Origin: LVI-A0039 sp033105485
Lineage (GTDB): Bacteria > Bacillota_I > Bacilli_A > UBA3375
DNA length: 64,000 nucleotides
NCBI GenBank assembly: GCA_033105485.1
Contig: CP136956.1
Coordinates: 372,001-436,000, forward strand
Direction: 5' to 3'
Each line of letters begins with the position of its first letter. The stretch's first letter is position 1. Below, in pieces: positions 38,688-48,095 of the stretch. Both the position numbers and the translations under genes were made by a program. A model generated the notes under the pieces. That model was not told where the DNA came from. It made no database searches and worked only from the letters and a program-made list of their open reading frames with translations.

Positions 38688-39941
38688 TTACTCCCTTACA
38701 AATACTTTAATATTAGAACTTGTCGACATTACATTTTTGGTTTGTAAGCGAACACTTTCCATTTCAGCCGGTAATAAAACTTGCTTTTTAAATGTTCTAA
38801 CTTCAACATCATCCACTGTTATTACTACTTCACATTCTTTCATTGGTTTTCTCACACGGAAAAACAACTCAAGATTTCGCTCAGCATTTTCCAAGCTAAG
38901 TGATTGCGGCATTACATAACCAACATTCTCTCCATTTTCAATTTGTATGCAAGTACTTTCTTTCTTTAAATTACCTTCTAAATATTGACTGACATATTTA
39001 CCAACAATCTCCGATTCTTTTGAAACATAATCTACTAAATCATGAACATGCAAACTATTTCCACAAACAAAAACACCTTCTAGTTCTGTTTGGTATGTTG
39101 AATCAATAATTACACTTTTTGTTCGAGGATCAACAGGTAATTCTAGTTTCTCCATTAATTCTGTTACAGGTATTAAACCTACTGCTAATAACAAGGTATC
39201 ACATTCAAAATGTTTTTCTGTTCCTGCTATCGGTTGCATTCGCTCATCTACTTCTGAAATGGTTACTGCATTTAGGTTAGTATCTCCCTCAACACCTGTC
39301 ACTGTATGAGATAAATATAGTGGTATATCAAAGTCTTCAAGACAAGTCACTATATTTCTCATAAGTCCGTTTGAATATGACATTAATTCTGCAACACCAA
39401 CAACTTGTGCTCCCTCAAGTGTCATTCTACGTGCCATAATTAATCCAATATCTCCACTTCCTAAAATAAACACTTTTTTTCCGACTAATGCTCCATATAC
39501 ATTCATATACTTTTGAGCAGTACCTGCATTATAAATTCCATTTAATCTTTTCCCAGGTAAACGAATCATACTCGCATTACGCTCATAACTTCCAACTCCT
39601 AGCACAATTGAACTTGCTTGTATCCACTCTTTACCATCAGGTGAAGACATCAGAATTTGCTTTTCACGATTAATGTCTACAACAAAGGAATTTAAGCAAA
39701 CTTCGATTTCTGGACGTTTTTTAACTTCTTGCTTTAATCTATTAGCATAATTTGGGCCACTCATTTCTTCTTTAAAGTAGTGTAAACCAAATCCAAGGTG
39801 AATACATTGATTTAGAATCCCGCCTAGCTCGTTTTCACGTTCAATCAGTAAGATTGATCTAACTCCGTTATCATAACTACTTATTGCAGCAGTCATTCCA
39901 GCAGCACCACCACCGATTATTACTAAATCATATTTATTCAT
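38688..39941 (-). CDS. FAD/NAD(P)-dependent pyridine nucleotide-disulfide oxidoreductase, GlpB/GlpA partner
   Basis: 417 residues from the second of two adjacent ATGs, which sits five bases from GGAGG. FAD site IGGGAAGMTAAISSY and NAD site KVFILGSGDIGLIMARRM, then FECDTLLLAVGLIPVTEL. Probably passes electrons from the GlpA-like dehydrogenase to an acceptor. Overlaps the preceding gene by eight bases. Confidence 0.88.
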   Translation of the reverse strand: MNKYDLVIIGGGAAGMTAAISSYDNGVRSILLIERENELGGILNQCIHLGFGLHYFKEEMSGPNYANRLKQEVKKRPEIEVCLNSFVVDINREKQILMSSPDGKEWIQASSIVLGVGSYERNASMIRLPGKRLNGIYNAGTAQKYMNVYGALVGKKVFILGSGDIGLIMARRMTLEGAQVVGVAELMSYSNGLMRNIVTCLEDFDIPLYLSHTVTGVEGDTNLNAVTISEVDERMQPIAGTEKHFECDTLLLAVGLIPVTELMEKLELPVDPRTKSVIIDSTYQTELEGVFVCGNSLHVHDLVDYVSKESEIVGKYVSQYLEGNLKKESTCIQIENGENVGYVMPQSLSLENAERNLELFFRVRKPMKECEVVITVDDVEVRTFKKQVLLPAEMESVRLQTKNVMSTSSNIKVFVRE

Positions 39942-41361
39942 CATTACCTCCTTTTAGAATTAAGGTGTTGTGACCACGTCTTTTAATACTTGTGATCGGA
40001 ACCCCCAGTTCATCTGCTAGAATTCTAACAACTTCAGTCTCGCAAAATCCACCTTGACACATTCCAAGCATTGGTCTAATTCTAAACTTAATTCCCGTTA
40101 AATCTCTAGCACCATTCTCTTTTCTAATAGCAGCTCTAATTTCTCCCTCAGACACCTGCTCACAACGACAAATTATTTTCCCAAATTTTGGCTCATTACT
40201 AATAATTGCATTTTGTTGATCTAACGGTAATTTCTTTAAATCTAAATACGGACTTCTAAATTCAACATACTCTTCTTTAGGTGTCGCATTAGCTAGAGCA
40301 ACAATTCTCGAGCACACTTCATTACTAATTGCAGGCGATGAGGCAATCCCAGGCGAGTCAATCGCAATTAAGTTAATCATGTTTGAAGTTTTATGACAAG
40401 CTTCTATATAAAAATCTCCATTATTTCCGCTAGATCTAAGACCAGCATAAGTTTTGATAATATCACGTGGAAATTGATTTAATATACGGTCAACATTTTT
40501 TTGAACAAAACTTAAATCTTCGGTATGTGTTGAATCATCTTCTTTATCCTCTTGAATTACTCCATTTGGTCCGAGTAATACATTTCCGTGAGTTGTCGGT
40601 ACTGCAAGTACACCTTTTCCATTTGCTGTTGGCACCGGATAAATTACACTGTTAACAACCGGGTTTATATTATTAGTGACAAAGTACTCACCGCGTTTTG
40701 GGACATTAGTTACCATTAAATCTGGATCGGTCATTTTAGCAATCTCGTCACTGTACATTCCTGCACTATTAATAACATATTTAGCTTCGATTTCCAGGTT
40801 ATTGCAACATATTGTATATGTATCATTTTCATAATTAATATCTTGTACTCTAGTTTCATAATAAACTTGAACTCCATTAATCATTGCTCGTTCCAAAGCT
40901 GCAATTGTTAACTCCGTTGGATAAATTACTCCCGTTGTTGGCATTGATAGTGCATATTTAATATCTGGGTTGATATTAGGCTCAAACTCATTTAATTGCT
41001 CTTTAGATATTATTGTACAATCGATCCCACGACTCATTCCCTGCTCTTTCATTTTTTTTAAGTGTTCCAGACCCGTTTCATCTTCGGCTACAATATATCC
41101 TCCACATTGTAAATATTCAACATTTAAGCTTGCGCATTTTTCAGCCATTAGTTTATTTCCTAAAACATTATACTTAGCTTTTAAAGTCCCTTCTTTAGGG
41201 TCTATTCCACTATGAACTATAGCTGATGATGACATTGACTGCTCAAGTCCGCCATCGCTTTCTTTTTCAATCACTGCTATATTTAAATCATATTTTGCTA
41301 AATCATCAGCAATCAGACTTCCAATTATTCCGGCTCCTATTACTACAACATCATATTTCAT
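39934..41361 (-). CDS. GlpA-like FAD glycerol-3-phosphate dehydrogenase with BFD iron-sulfur domain
   Basis: 475 residues. DAO-type FAD domain (VIGAGIIGSLIADDL; substrate region about 40-360) followed by a BFD-like [2Fe-2S] domain with CRC at about 400 and CQGGFC near 440. Adjacent glpK and glpF support glycerol-3-phosphate oxidation to dihydroxyacetone phosphate; the family also contains 2-hydroxyglutarate oxidases, so the assignment rests on context. An 11-base-arm inverted repeat lies upstream. Confidence 0.85.
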   Translation of the reverse strand: MKYDVVVIGAGIIGSLIADDLAKYDLNIAVIEKESDGGLEQSMSSSAIVHSGIDPKEGTLKAKYNVLGNKLMAEKCASLNVEYLQCGGYIVAEDETGLEHLKKMKEQGMSRGIDCTIISKEQLNEFEPNINPDIKYALSMPTTGVIYPTELTIAALERAMINGVQVYYETRVQDINYENDTYTICCNNLEIEAKYVINSAGMYSDEIAKMTDPDLMVTNVPKRGEYFVTNNINPVVNSVIYPVPTANGKGVLAVPTTHGNVLLGPNGVIQEDKEDDSTHTEDLSFVQKNVDRILNQFPRDIIKTYAGLRSSGNNGDFYIEACHKTSNMINLIAIDSPGIASSPAISNEVCSRIVALANATPKEEYVEFRSPYLDLKKLPLDQQNAIISNEPKFGKIICRCEQVSEGEIRAAIRKENGARDLTGIKFRIRPMLGMCQGGFCETEVVRILADELGVPITSIKRRGHNTLILKGGNDE

Positions 41362-41419
41362 ATTACCTCCATACTTTAATTCTAATACATTTCAAAGATA
41401 TTTATGAAATAGTTTTCAT

Positions 41420-41450
41420 TTTAAATACAAGTTGCGAATTTGTATTTAAA
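41420..41450. promoter_or_regulatory. Inverted repeat, probable GntR operator of the glycerol operon
   Basis: TTTAAATACAA (41420-41430) and TTGTATTTAAA (41440-41450) are exact inverted copies around nine bases. It lies between the GntR gene end and the dehydrogenase operon start. A related half-site TTGTATTT occurs upstream of glpF, on the minus strand. Confidence 0.55.
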
Positions 41451-41473
41451 AAAAGCCCAAAATTAATTGGGCT
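41446..41473 (-). terminator. Terminator after the GntR gene
   Basis: Minus strand AGCCCAA-TTAATT-TTGGGCT then seven T; its T-run overlaps the inverted repeat of the next operon. Confidence 0.85.
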
Positions 41474-41477
41474 CCTC

Positions 41478-42206
41478 TTAAAATAATGGATTTGTCAAAT
41501 TTAAATTTACATCATACTTAAACTCACTTGATAGCAGATATGTATAAGTATATTCAACTATATGATTTTTTTCATAACTAATTCTATCTATCTTCATAAC
41601 TGTACCATATCTTGTATTAAGGTATTCTCTATACTTTTTATCAATAGGACTAACCATAATTTTCTCACGCGCATTAGTTAGTCGCATACCGAAATCAGTA
41701 CCTAATACAGAATAAAGTCGCTCATTATTTAATTTGCTCGTATCAAGATTCTTAAATCGTTCATAATTTAAATAATTGCATTGTAAAATTAAATCGCGCT
41801 TGCTATTAGCATCGACTTTCTTACGGATAATTTCAATTACATAGTCTTTTTTTGATATCCCCATATTTCTAGCTACCTCTTCATTAGGATGGCACACTCT
41901 ACTTGAAAGTAATTGATTCTCAATCTCTATACCTGACTTTAGTAGTTGATAATCATATGAGTAGATTCCTTTTAAGTATAATGAAAGGCGATCATCTGTA
42001 AAAAATGTCCCTTTACCTTGAATTGAGAAGACAATATTGTCTTCTCTTAAAATATCAATTGCTTTAATTATAGTTGTTCTTGAAACAAAATAACGGCTCT
42101 CTAATTCCTTCTGAGTTGGTAATTTTTGTCGTCCCTCATTTTCCATTGAACACAAATAATCATTAACTATATTTTGAGCAATTTTAGAAGCTAATCCCTT
42201 TTTCAT
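41478..42206 (-). CDS. GntR-family regulator with UTRA domain
   Basis: 242 residues: an N-terminal winged helix (about 1-70, LPTQKELESRYFVSRTTIIK) and a UTRA ligand domain (about 95-235). The ATG shares one base with the glpK stop (TAATG), so it is translated with glpK. Likely senses glycerol-3-phosphate or a related metabolite and controls the glycerol genes. Confidence 0.88.
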   Translation of the reverse strand: MKKGLASKIAQNIVNDYLCSMENEGRQKLPTQKELESRYFVSRTTIIKAIDILREDNIVFSIQGKGTFFTDDRLSLYLKGIYSYDYQLLKSGIEIENQLLSSRVCHPNEEVARNMGISKKDYVIEIIRKKVDANSKRDLILQCNYLNYERFKNLDTSKLNNERLYSVLGTDFGMRLTNAREKIMVSPIDKKYREYLNTRYGTVMKIDRISYEKNHIVEYTYTYLLSSEFKYDVNLNLTNPLF

Positions 42207-43693
42207 TATTTAAACACTTGGGTTGCTTTAACTGCTTTTTTCCATCCATCATATAACTCAGTACGTTTCTCTTCCTCAATTCCGGGCTCGAACGATGCTT
42301 GCTTTTCCCAAATACTAAGAAGTTCATCTTTATCTTTCCAAATTCCAACACCAAGACCCGCTAAGAATGCAGCTCCTAATGCAGTTGTTTCAATATTTGC
42401 TGGACGTTCTACTGTTGCATTCATAATGTCTGATTGGAATTGCATCATAAAGTTGTTTAATGTTGCACCACCATCAACTCGTAAGACTGGAATTTTAGTT
42501 TCGGATTCTTCAATCATCACATCAATTACATCTCTAGATTGATAACAAATTGACTCAAGTGTAGCTTTAATAAAATCATTTTTAGATGTACCTCGAGTAA
42601 GCCCAAATACTGCACCTCGAACATCAGCATCCCAGTACGGTGTACCTAAACCAACAAATGCTGGCACTACATAAACTCCACTATCCGCATTTGCATTTAA
42701 TGCACATTCTTCACTCTGAGGTGCACTTTCAATAAGTTCTAGTCCATCACGTAACCACTGAATTGCACTTCCTCCTACAAAAACACTACCTTCTAATGCG
42801 TAATTAACTTTACCATCGATTCCCCATGCGATAGTTGTTAATAACCCTTTGTTTGATTTGATTGGTTTTTCACCAGTGTTCATTAACATGAAACAACCTG
42901 TTCCATATGTATTCTTAACCATACCAGGTTCAAAACATAGTTGTCCAAATAACGCTGCATGTTGATCCCCAGCAACACCAGTAATTGGAACTTTATTACC
43001 AAAGAAATGCGCTTCTAATGTTGTACCAAAATTACAACTTGAAGGTTTAACTTCTGCAAGCATTGTACTTGGAATATTTAATATGTCTAAAATTTCTTGA
43101 TCCCATTCTAAATCAAAGATGTTGTATAAAAGTGTACGCGCTGCATTAGTATAGTCTGTAACATGGCTCTGACCACCAGTTAATTTCCAAATTAACCAAG
43201 TATCAATTGTACCAAAAATTAAATCACCAGCATCAGCACGCTCTTGTGCCCCCTCAACATTATCTAAAATCCAGCGAATTTTAGTTCCTGAGAAATAAGG
43301 GTCCACCTTTAATCCAGTTTTATCTTTAAATAATTGCTCGTGACCATCCTCAATTAATTGCTCACAAACGTATTGACTTTGACGTGATTGCCATACTAAA
43401 GCATTATATACTGGCTCTCCTGTATTTTTATCCCAAACAACAGTAGTTTCACGTTGATTTGTAATTCCAATTGTTGCAATATCTGTTGCAGCAATCTGCT
43501 TGTTGATTAAAGCCTCTGCCATTACTCCTAGAGTTTTGATCCAAATTTCATTTGCATCATGCTCTACCCAACCTAGTTTTGGAAAATGTTGTGTAAATTC
43601 CTTTTGTGCTACTGAAACAACATTTGCATTTTGATCATAAATTACAGCTCTTGTTGAAGTTGTTCCTTGATCGATTGACATAATATATTTCAT
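42206..43693 (-). CDS. glpK: Glycerol kinase
   Basis: 495 residues, full length. FGGY motifs SIDQGTTSTRAVIYD, GITNQRETTVVWD and VAGDQHAALFGQ are present, and RVDGGATLNNFMMQFQ near the end. Phosphorylates glycerol taken up by GlpF. A conserved His position for PTS phosphorylation (HFFGNK region) is present but not certain. Ten bases after glpF. Confidence 0.97.
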   Translation of the reverse strand: MKYIMSIDQGTTSTRAVIYDQNANVVSVAQKEFTQHFPKLGWVEHDANEIWIKTLGVMAEALINKQIAATDIATIGITNQRETTVVWDKNTGEPVYNALVWQSRQSQYVCEQLIEDGHEQLFKDKTGLKVDPYFSGTKIRWILDNVEGAQERADAGDLIFGTIDTWLIWKLTGGQSHVTDYTNAARTLLYNIFDLEWDQEILDILNIPSTMLAEVKPSSCNFGTTLEAHFFGNKVPITGVAGDQHAALFGQLCFEPGMVKNTYGTGCFMLMNTGEKPIKSNKGLLTTIAWGIDGKVNYALEGSVFVGGSAIQWLRDGLELIESAPQSEECALNANADSGVYVVPAFVGLGTPYWDADVRGAVFGLTRGTSKNDFIKATLESICYQSRDVIDVMIEESETKIPVLRVDGGATLNNFMMQFQSDIMNATVERPANIETTALGAAFLAGLGVGIWKDKDELLSIWEKQASFEPGIEEEKRTELYDGWKKAVKATQVFK

Positions 43694-43703
43694 ATATTTC
43701 TCC

Positions 43704-44417
43704 TTAAATCATTATTATAAATACTACTACTGCAAGCATACTTCCGATTAATGGTCCAAACACAGGAACGTGTTGGTATCCAAAATTAGAACTCCCCTTA
43801 TTTGGATGCTTCACAAATAAATGATACATAATTCTTGGTCCTAAATCACGGGCAGGATTAATCGCATATCCAGTGATATTACCAAGTGATATACCAATAG
43901 CTACTACTACTAATGGTACGAACACCGGCGCTAAGTCAGTGTATAATGTTGTTCCTAAAATAAATAATACTAATAAGAACGTACCCATAATCTCTGATAG
44001 ATAGTTTCTTGGGATATTTTCAATTGTTGGTCCTGTTGCAAAAATACCTACTAAATCTCCATCTTCATTCTGTTGGAAATAATCATAGTACAGTTGATAA
44101 ACCATAAATGCTCCAAGGATTGCTCCAAGGATTTGTGCAATAACAAAACCAATGAAGAGTCCAATACTTAAATCTCCCATTAATAAGAATGCAAAACTAA
44201 CTGCTGGATTTAAATGACCTCCTGATATTGGTATTGTTATTAGCGCTCCTGAAAGAACTGCAAATCCCCATCCGAATGTTATAAATAACCACCCACTGTC
44301 CTTTGCAGGTGACTTATCTAAAGTCACTGCTGCACATGTTCCGGTACCAATTAAAATTAATACAAATGTACCTACAAACTCAGCGAATATCATTTGTAAT
44401 GCTGTAAATTCATTCAT
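43704..44417 (-). CDS. glpF: Glycerol uptake facilitator (aquaglyceroporin)
   Basis: 237 residues from the ATG at 44417 (AGGAGG six bases upstream). Six membrane segments and both NPA boxes (GGHLNPAVSF and YAINPARDLGPR). The Asp after the second NPAR and wide-pore context mark a glycerol facilitator. The promoter -10 TATAAT is at 44448-44453; first gene of glpF-glpK-gntR. Confidence 0.95.
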   Translation of the reverse strand: MNEFTALQMIFAEFVGTFVLILIGTGTCAAVTLDKSPAKDSGWLFITFGWGFAVLSGALITIPISGGHLNPAVSFAFLLMGDLSIGLFIGFVIAQILGAILGAFMVYQLYYDYFQQNEDGDLVGIFATGPTIENIPRNYLSEIMGTFLLVLFILGTTLYTDLAPVFVPLVVVAIGISLGNITGYAINPARDLGPRIMYHLFVKHPNKGSSNFGYQHVPVFGPLIGSMLAVVVFIIMI

Positions 44418-44587
44418 CTTCAACCTCCTCTTATTTTGAACTCGTATATTATAACTTGTTTAACACTTAAGATGTAAACAATTACTGTATAGTGAGGAAA
44501 AAATACAAATATTGCATGATGTACCCGATTTAAGAAAAAAGTTTTCTAAACCAAAGACATATTCTATACTATATTTTCCATTAATGG

Positions 44588-44612
44588 CAAAAGAAAATAC
44601 CCTATAAAGGGC
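44588..44612 (-). terminator. Terminator after the tdh-kbl operon
   Basis: Minus strand TGCCC-TTTA-TAGGGTA then TTTTCTTTT; short stem. Confidence 0.6.
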
Positions 44613-44617
44613 ATTAA

Positions 44618-45795
44618 CTAGTTATTTAATAAATTATAATTTCTAACAACAGCTTCATAAGCAGCATCAAGTTGTTCTTTACTGTGTACACTTGAAATCA
44701 TTAATCTTATTCTTGCTTTACCTTTTGCAACAGTAGGATAAATAATTGGTGAAACTAATATTCCTTCTTCAAAAAGCATTTTAGTTAAAGTTGTTGCTTT
44801 CTCTTCACTACCAACCATAAATGGCGTAATCGGTGTCATTGTATTTCCAATCGAATAGCCACCTTCTGTAAACTTTGTTTGTAAATATGTTGCATTGTCC
44901 CAAAGTTTTTTTACACGTTCATCACTAGCCTCTAGTTCATCAACAATCTTAAGCCCTGCATTACATAATCCCATGTCTAAACCCGAAGAAAATAGAAATA
45001 CACGTGACTTTTGATTTAAGTATTCGATTAGTTCGGCTTTACCACCAATAAATCCACCAGCAATACCAAACGCTTTTGATAAAGTTCCAATTTCAATATC
45101 AATTTGTCCTTCTAGTCCAAAGTGAGCTACTGATCCACGTCCATGGTCACCTAATACTCCCTCACCATGCGCATCATCAACAATTGTATATGCTCCAAAT
45201 TGTTTTGCTATTTATTAATCTCATCTAATGGAGCAATATCACCATCCATACTAAACACTCCATCTGTAATAATGAAGATGTTTCCTTTAACCTCTGATTG
45301 TTTAGATTCTAAGACTCTCTTTAAATCATCCATATCACAATGTTTATAAACAGCACGTGAGGCTTTTGAAAGTCTTACTCCATCAATAATTGAAGCGTGA
45401 TTTAATTCATCTGAAATTATTAAATCATCTGCTGTTGTAATAGTTGGAATTAATCCTGTATTTGCTTGGAACCCACTTTGGACAACAATCACAGCTTCTA
45501 CACCTTTAAACTCCGCCAGTCTCTCTTCAAAACGACGGTGAACACTAAATGTTCCCGAAATTGTTCTAACTGCTCCTGGACCGACACCATATAAATCTGC
45601 TGATTCTTTCACAGCTTCAACTGTTACTTGATCATTTGCAAAACCTAAATAGTTATTCGAACACATATTTAAATATTTTTTCCCATCAATTTCAATTTCG
45701 CTACCTTGCGGTGAATTTAATACTTTAATATAATTATATGTTTTTGCTTGTTTAGATGTTTCTAACTCAGTTTTCAATCTACTGTATAGTTCCAT
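44618..45795 (-). pseudogene. kbl: Glycine C-acetyltransferase, frameshifted
   Basis: The ATG at 45795 opens a frame that reads through DEINK and stops at 45208-45210; the rest of the protein continues in another frame (KQFGAYTIVDDAHG, PLP lysine in GTLSKAFG) to 44618. One missing A in AATAAATAGC restores a single protein of about 392 residues, the family length. Everything else, including the PLP-binding His and Asp, is intact. The enzyme cleaves 2-amino-3-ketobutyrate to glycine and acetyl-CoA, after Tdh. A homopolymer sequencing error or a recent mutation are both possible. Confidence 0.88.
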
Positions 45796-46856
45796 TATTC
45801 TGCTCCTTCTAAATAAGTAAAGTCTAGAATCATTTTTCCACATTTACCTGTTTCCATAACCTCGAACATAGCCTCAAAGTCTTCCATCTTAAACTCATGC
45901 GTAATTACATGATCTAGCTTTGAACCTTCTAGCATGCCATTACGTAACCATCTACTTGCAGCATACCAAGTATCAAATAAACGACGTCCAGTCACCATTT
46001 GCATTTTTATATTTTTAAACACTAAATCATTCATTGCTACTTCTATTTTATCTTGTGGATAAACACTTAATACATTAATCTCCCCTGCCGGATTGATCAA
46101 TTTAATCGCTGTATCAAGAGCCATTGCATTACCACTCATTTCAATTGCAACATCAATTCCTTGACCATTAGTAATTGTTTCTACACTAGAATTTATATCC
46201 TCTGTATTTAAATCAATTATATTCGCTCCAAAATCCATTGCTTTAATCATCTCTAATCGATAGTTATTAAAATCACTAATCATAACTGTACTAGCACCAC
46301 TAATTTTTGCAACATAAGCAGCCATTACCCCTATTGGCCCTGCACCACTAATTAATACATTTTTACCACGAACATCACTATAACTTAGTGTATGAATTGC
46401 ATTACCAAGCGGCTCCATAATCCCAGCATACTTCGGATCAATCCCTGTAACATCCACAAGAATATTTTGAGGAACAACTTGATATTCACACCAAATCCCA
46501 TCTTGATTAACTCCAAGGATACTCATATTTTCACATACATGAGCATTTCCTGTCTGACATTGATAACAAGTACCACAGTAAATATGTGTTTCACATACAA
46601 CTAGTTGACCCACTTTATATTTAGACACATCACTACCAACCTCAACAATTTCTGCTAATACTTCGTGACCATTAATCTGTGGAGTATTAATTGTTTTTTG
46701 ACTCCAATTATCCCAAGAGTAAATATGATAGTCCGTACCACATACACTACTTTTCAATACTTTTAACTTAACATCCGTACTATTATTTAATGTTGGCTCT
46801 GCAACATCACATAAGGCAAATCCCTTTGCCTTTTCGGTTTTCATTATTGCTTTCAT
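45795..46856 (-). CDS. tdh: L-threonine 3-dehydrogenase
   Basis: 353 residues, zinc alcohol dehydrogenase family. Structural zinc Cys cluster in YCGTCYQCQTGNAHVC, catalytic-zinc residues in SSVCGTDYHIY and NGHEVLAE, NAD site SGAGPIGVMAA. Oxidises threonine to 2-amino-3-ketobutyrate. Shares one base (TAATG) with kbl, which follows. AGGAGG before the ATG. Confidence 0.94.
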   Translation of the reverse strand: MKAIMKTEKAKGFALCDVAEPTLNNSTDVKLKVLKSSVCGTDYHIYSWDNWSQKTINTPQINGHEVLAEIVEVGSDVSKYKVGQLVVCETHIYCGTCYQCQTGNAHVCENMSILGVNQDGIWCEYQVVPQNILVDVTGIDPKYAGIMEPLGNAIHTLSYSDVRGKNVLISGAGPIGVMAAYVAKISGASTVMISDFNNYRLEMIKAMDFGANIIDLNTEDINSSVETITNGQGIDVAIEMSGNAMALDTAIKLINPAGEINVLSVYPQDKIEVAMNDLVFKNIKMQMVTGRRLFDTWYAASRWLRNGMLEGSKLDHVITHEFKMEDFEAMFEVMETGKCGKMILDFTYLEGAE

Positions 46857-46877
46857 AAACCCCTCCTCTATGATTTA

Positions 46878-46906
46878 ATTATAACACTCGGCATTAGCAA
46901 TGTAAA
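46878..46906 (-). promoter_or_regulatory. tdh-kbl promoter
   Basis: Minus strand TTTACA (46901-46906), 17-base spacer, extended -10 TGTTATAAT with TATAAT at 46878-46883. Confidence 0.8.
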
Positions 46907-46930
46907 TGCAAACCGAAGTTATTATTAAAT

Positions 46931-46960
46931 TAAAATAAAGTTATGACTAAGTCATAACTA
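46931..46960 (-). terminator. Terminator after the methyltransferase gene
   Basis: Minus strand AGTTATGAC-TTA-GTCATAACT then TTATTTTAATTT, overlapping the stop. Confidence 0.85.
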
Positions 46961-47554
46961 ATCTTTATTCATCGATAACATAAATAAATCCCCTTGGCTA
47001 CCTAATAGGAAATTTTCATCACTATATATAAGTTTATCGAAATTATACTTTAACCCCTTAGACTGCAAGTACTCAATTAATTCTTCTAGTACAAAACCAT
47101 TGTGAACAATATCACTTTGAACATGTTCATTACGAACATAATCAAAAATGATAAGTTGACCATTACTATTTAAGTATTTCACTAATTTAGATAACAATAA
47201 TTTGTAGTCTGGAATATGAAGCAGAACTTGAGCAATGACAATCGTATCAAATGTACACTCTAACTCTTCACCTACTTCTAAATTTTGACTGCAAACAAGG
47301 CAGTTATCCAAACCTAGCTCCAGTATTTTTTGTTCACAGATTGCTCTCATTTCAGTCGAAGGGTCTAGTAAATACACAGACTCAAATTTACTACTCAGAC
47401 TAATTCCCAGGTTACCTGTTCCACATCCGAAGTCTAAGAACTTTCCTCCCGTATTAATAGCCTGTAATTGTTCATTAAACAACTTATATAAAGCCATTCT
47501 TTGCTCAGACTCGTATTTGTTCGCGATTGTATTAAACTGTTCAATATTGGCCAT
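46958..47554 (-). CDS. Class I SAM-dependent methyltransferase
   Basis: 198 residues. SAM-binding motif I FLDFGCGTGNLG (about 39-50), acidic end of beta-2 in LLDPSTEM, and the motif IVIAQVLLHIPD. Substrate unknown. The ATG shares one base (TAATG) with the DUF1398-like gene stop, so the two are coupled. Confidence 0.88.
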   Translation of the reverse strand: MANIEQFNTIANKYESEQRMALYKLFNEQLQAINTGGKFLDFGCGTGNLGISLSSKFESVYLLDPSTEMRAICEQKILELGLDNCLVCSQNLEVGEELECTFDTIVIAQVLLHIPDYKLLLSKLVKYLNSNGQLIIFDYVRNEHVQSDIVHNGFVLEELIEYLQSKGLKYNFDKLIYSDENFLLGSQGDLFMLSMNKD

Positions 47555-47934
47555 TATAGACCGGGAATCATTTCTGTATGAATAGGGTTATTATTTAAAT
47601 CATAATAAATGCAAGTCTTCTCATTTAAGTCAACAATCCAATATGCAATTCCACTCCCGGCTGTTAATTCAAGCCAAGTTGGAAAATCAGTTTTTCCTTG
47701 TTGGTGATCAACTAAGTCAGCCTTGAATTTATCGACATTAAGTTCTCCAATTTTAAAGTTAAAGAATTCTTGCTCATCATAAACACTATTCTCATCTTTA
47801 TCAAAATACATTGTCTTAGCTGTTGATGCACATGTTTGGAACTTAACAATTCCATATTCAATATAGTTTTTTACTAAAACAGGAAAGTTTCCATTATGTT
47901 CATTTTTAATTTGATTAATTTGGTTAATATCCAT
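47554..47934 (-). CDS. DUF1398-like protein
   Basis: 126 residues. The stretch FPVLVKNYIEYGIVKFQT and the C-terminal ending GSGIAYWIVDLNEKTCIYYD resemble DUF1398 proteins. No signal peptide. Function unknown; it precedes a methyltransferase with a one-base overlap. Confidence 0.6.
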   Translation of the reverse strand: MDINQINQIKNEHNGNFPVLVKNYIEYGIVKFQTCASTAKTMYFDKDENSVYDEQEFFNFKIGELNVDKFKADLVDHQQGKTDFPTWLELTAGSGIAYWIVDLNEKTCIYYDLNNNPIHTEMIPGL

Positions 47935-48010
47935 ATTATCACCTCTAGTTTTTTATAGATAGATTATATCACTAATTAGGCATGTAAAGTCATTCGATAC
48001 TATTAACATT

Positions 48011-48038
48011 AAAAAAAGATAGACTTAAAAGTCTACCT
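48011..48038 (-). terminator. Terminator upstream of the mup operon end
   Basis: Minus strand GGTAGACTT-TT-AAGTCTATC then TTTTTTT, after mupG. Confidence 0.85.
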
Positions 48039-48095
48039 TTACTATAATTATATATACTTTTTTTTGGGGACGGATAACAAATATATTAATATCCT

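Noticed and set aside
45195..45225. Programmed frameshift in kbl
   Set aside because: No slippery heptamer or downstream pseudoknot; a plain one-base deletion in a short A-run explains it.
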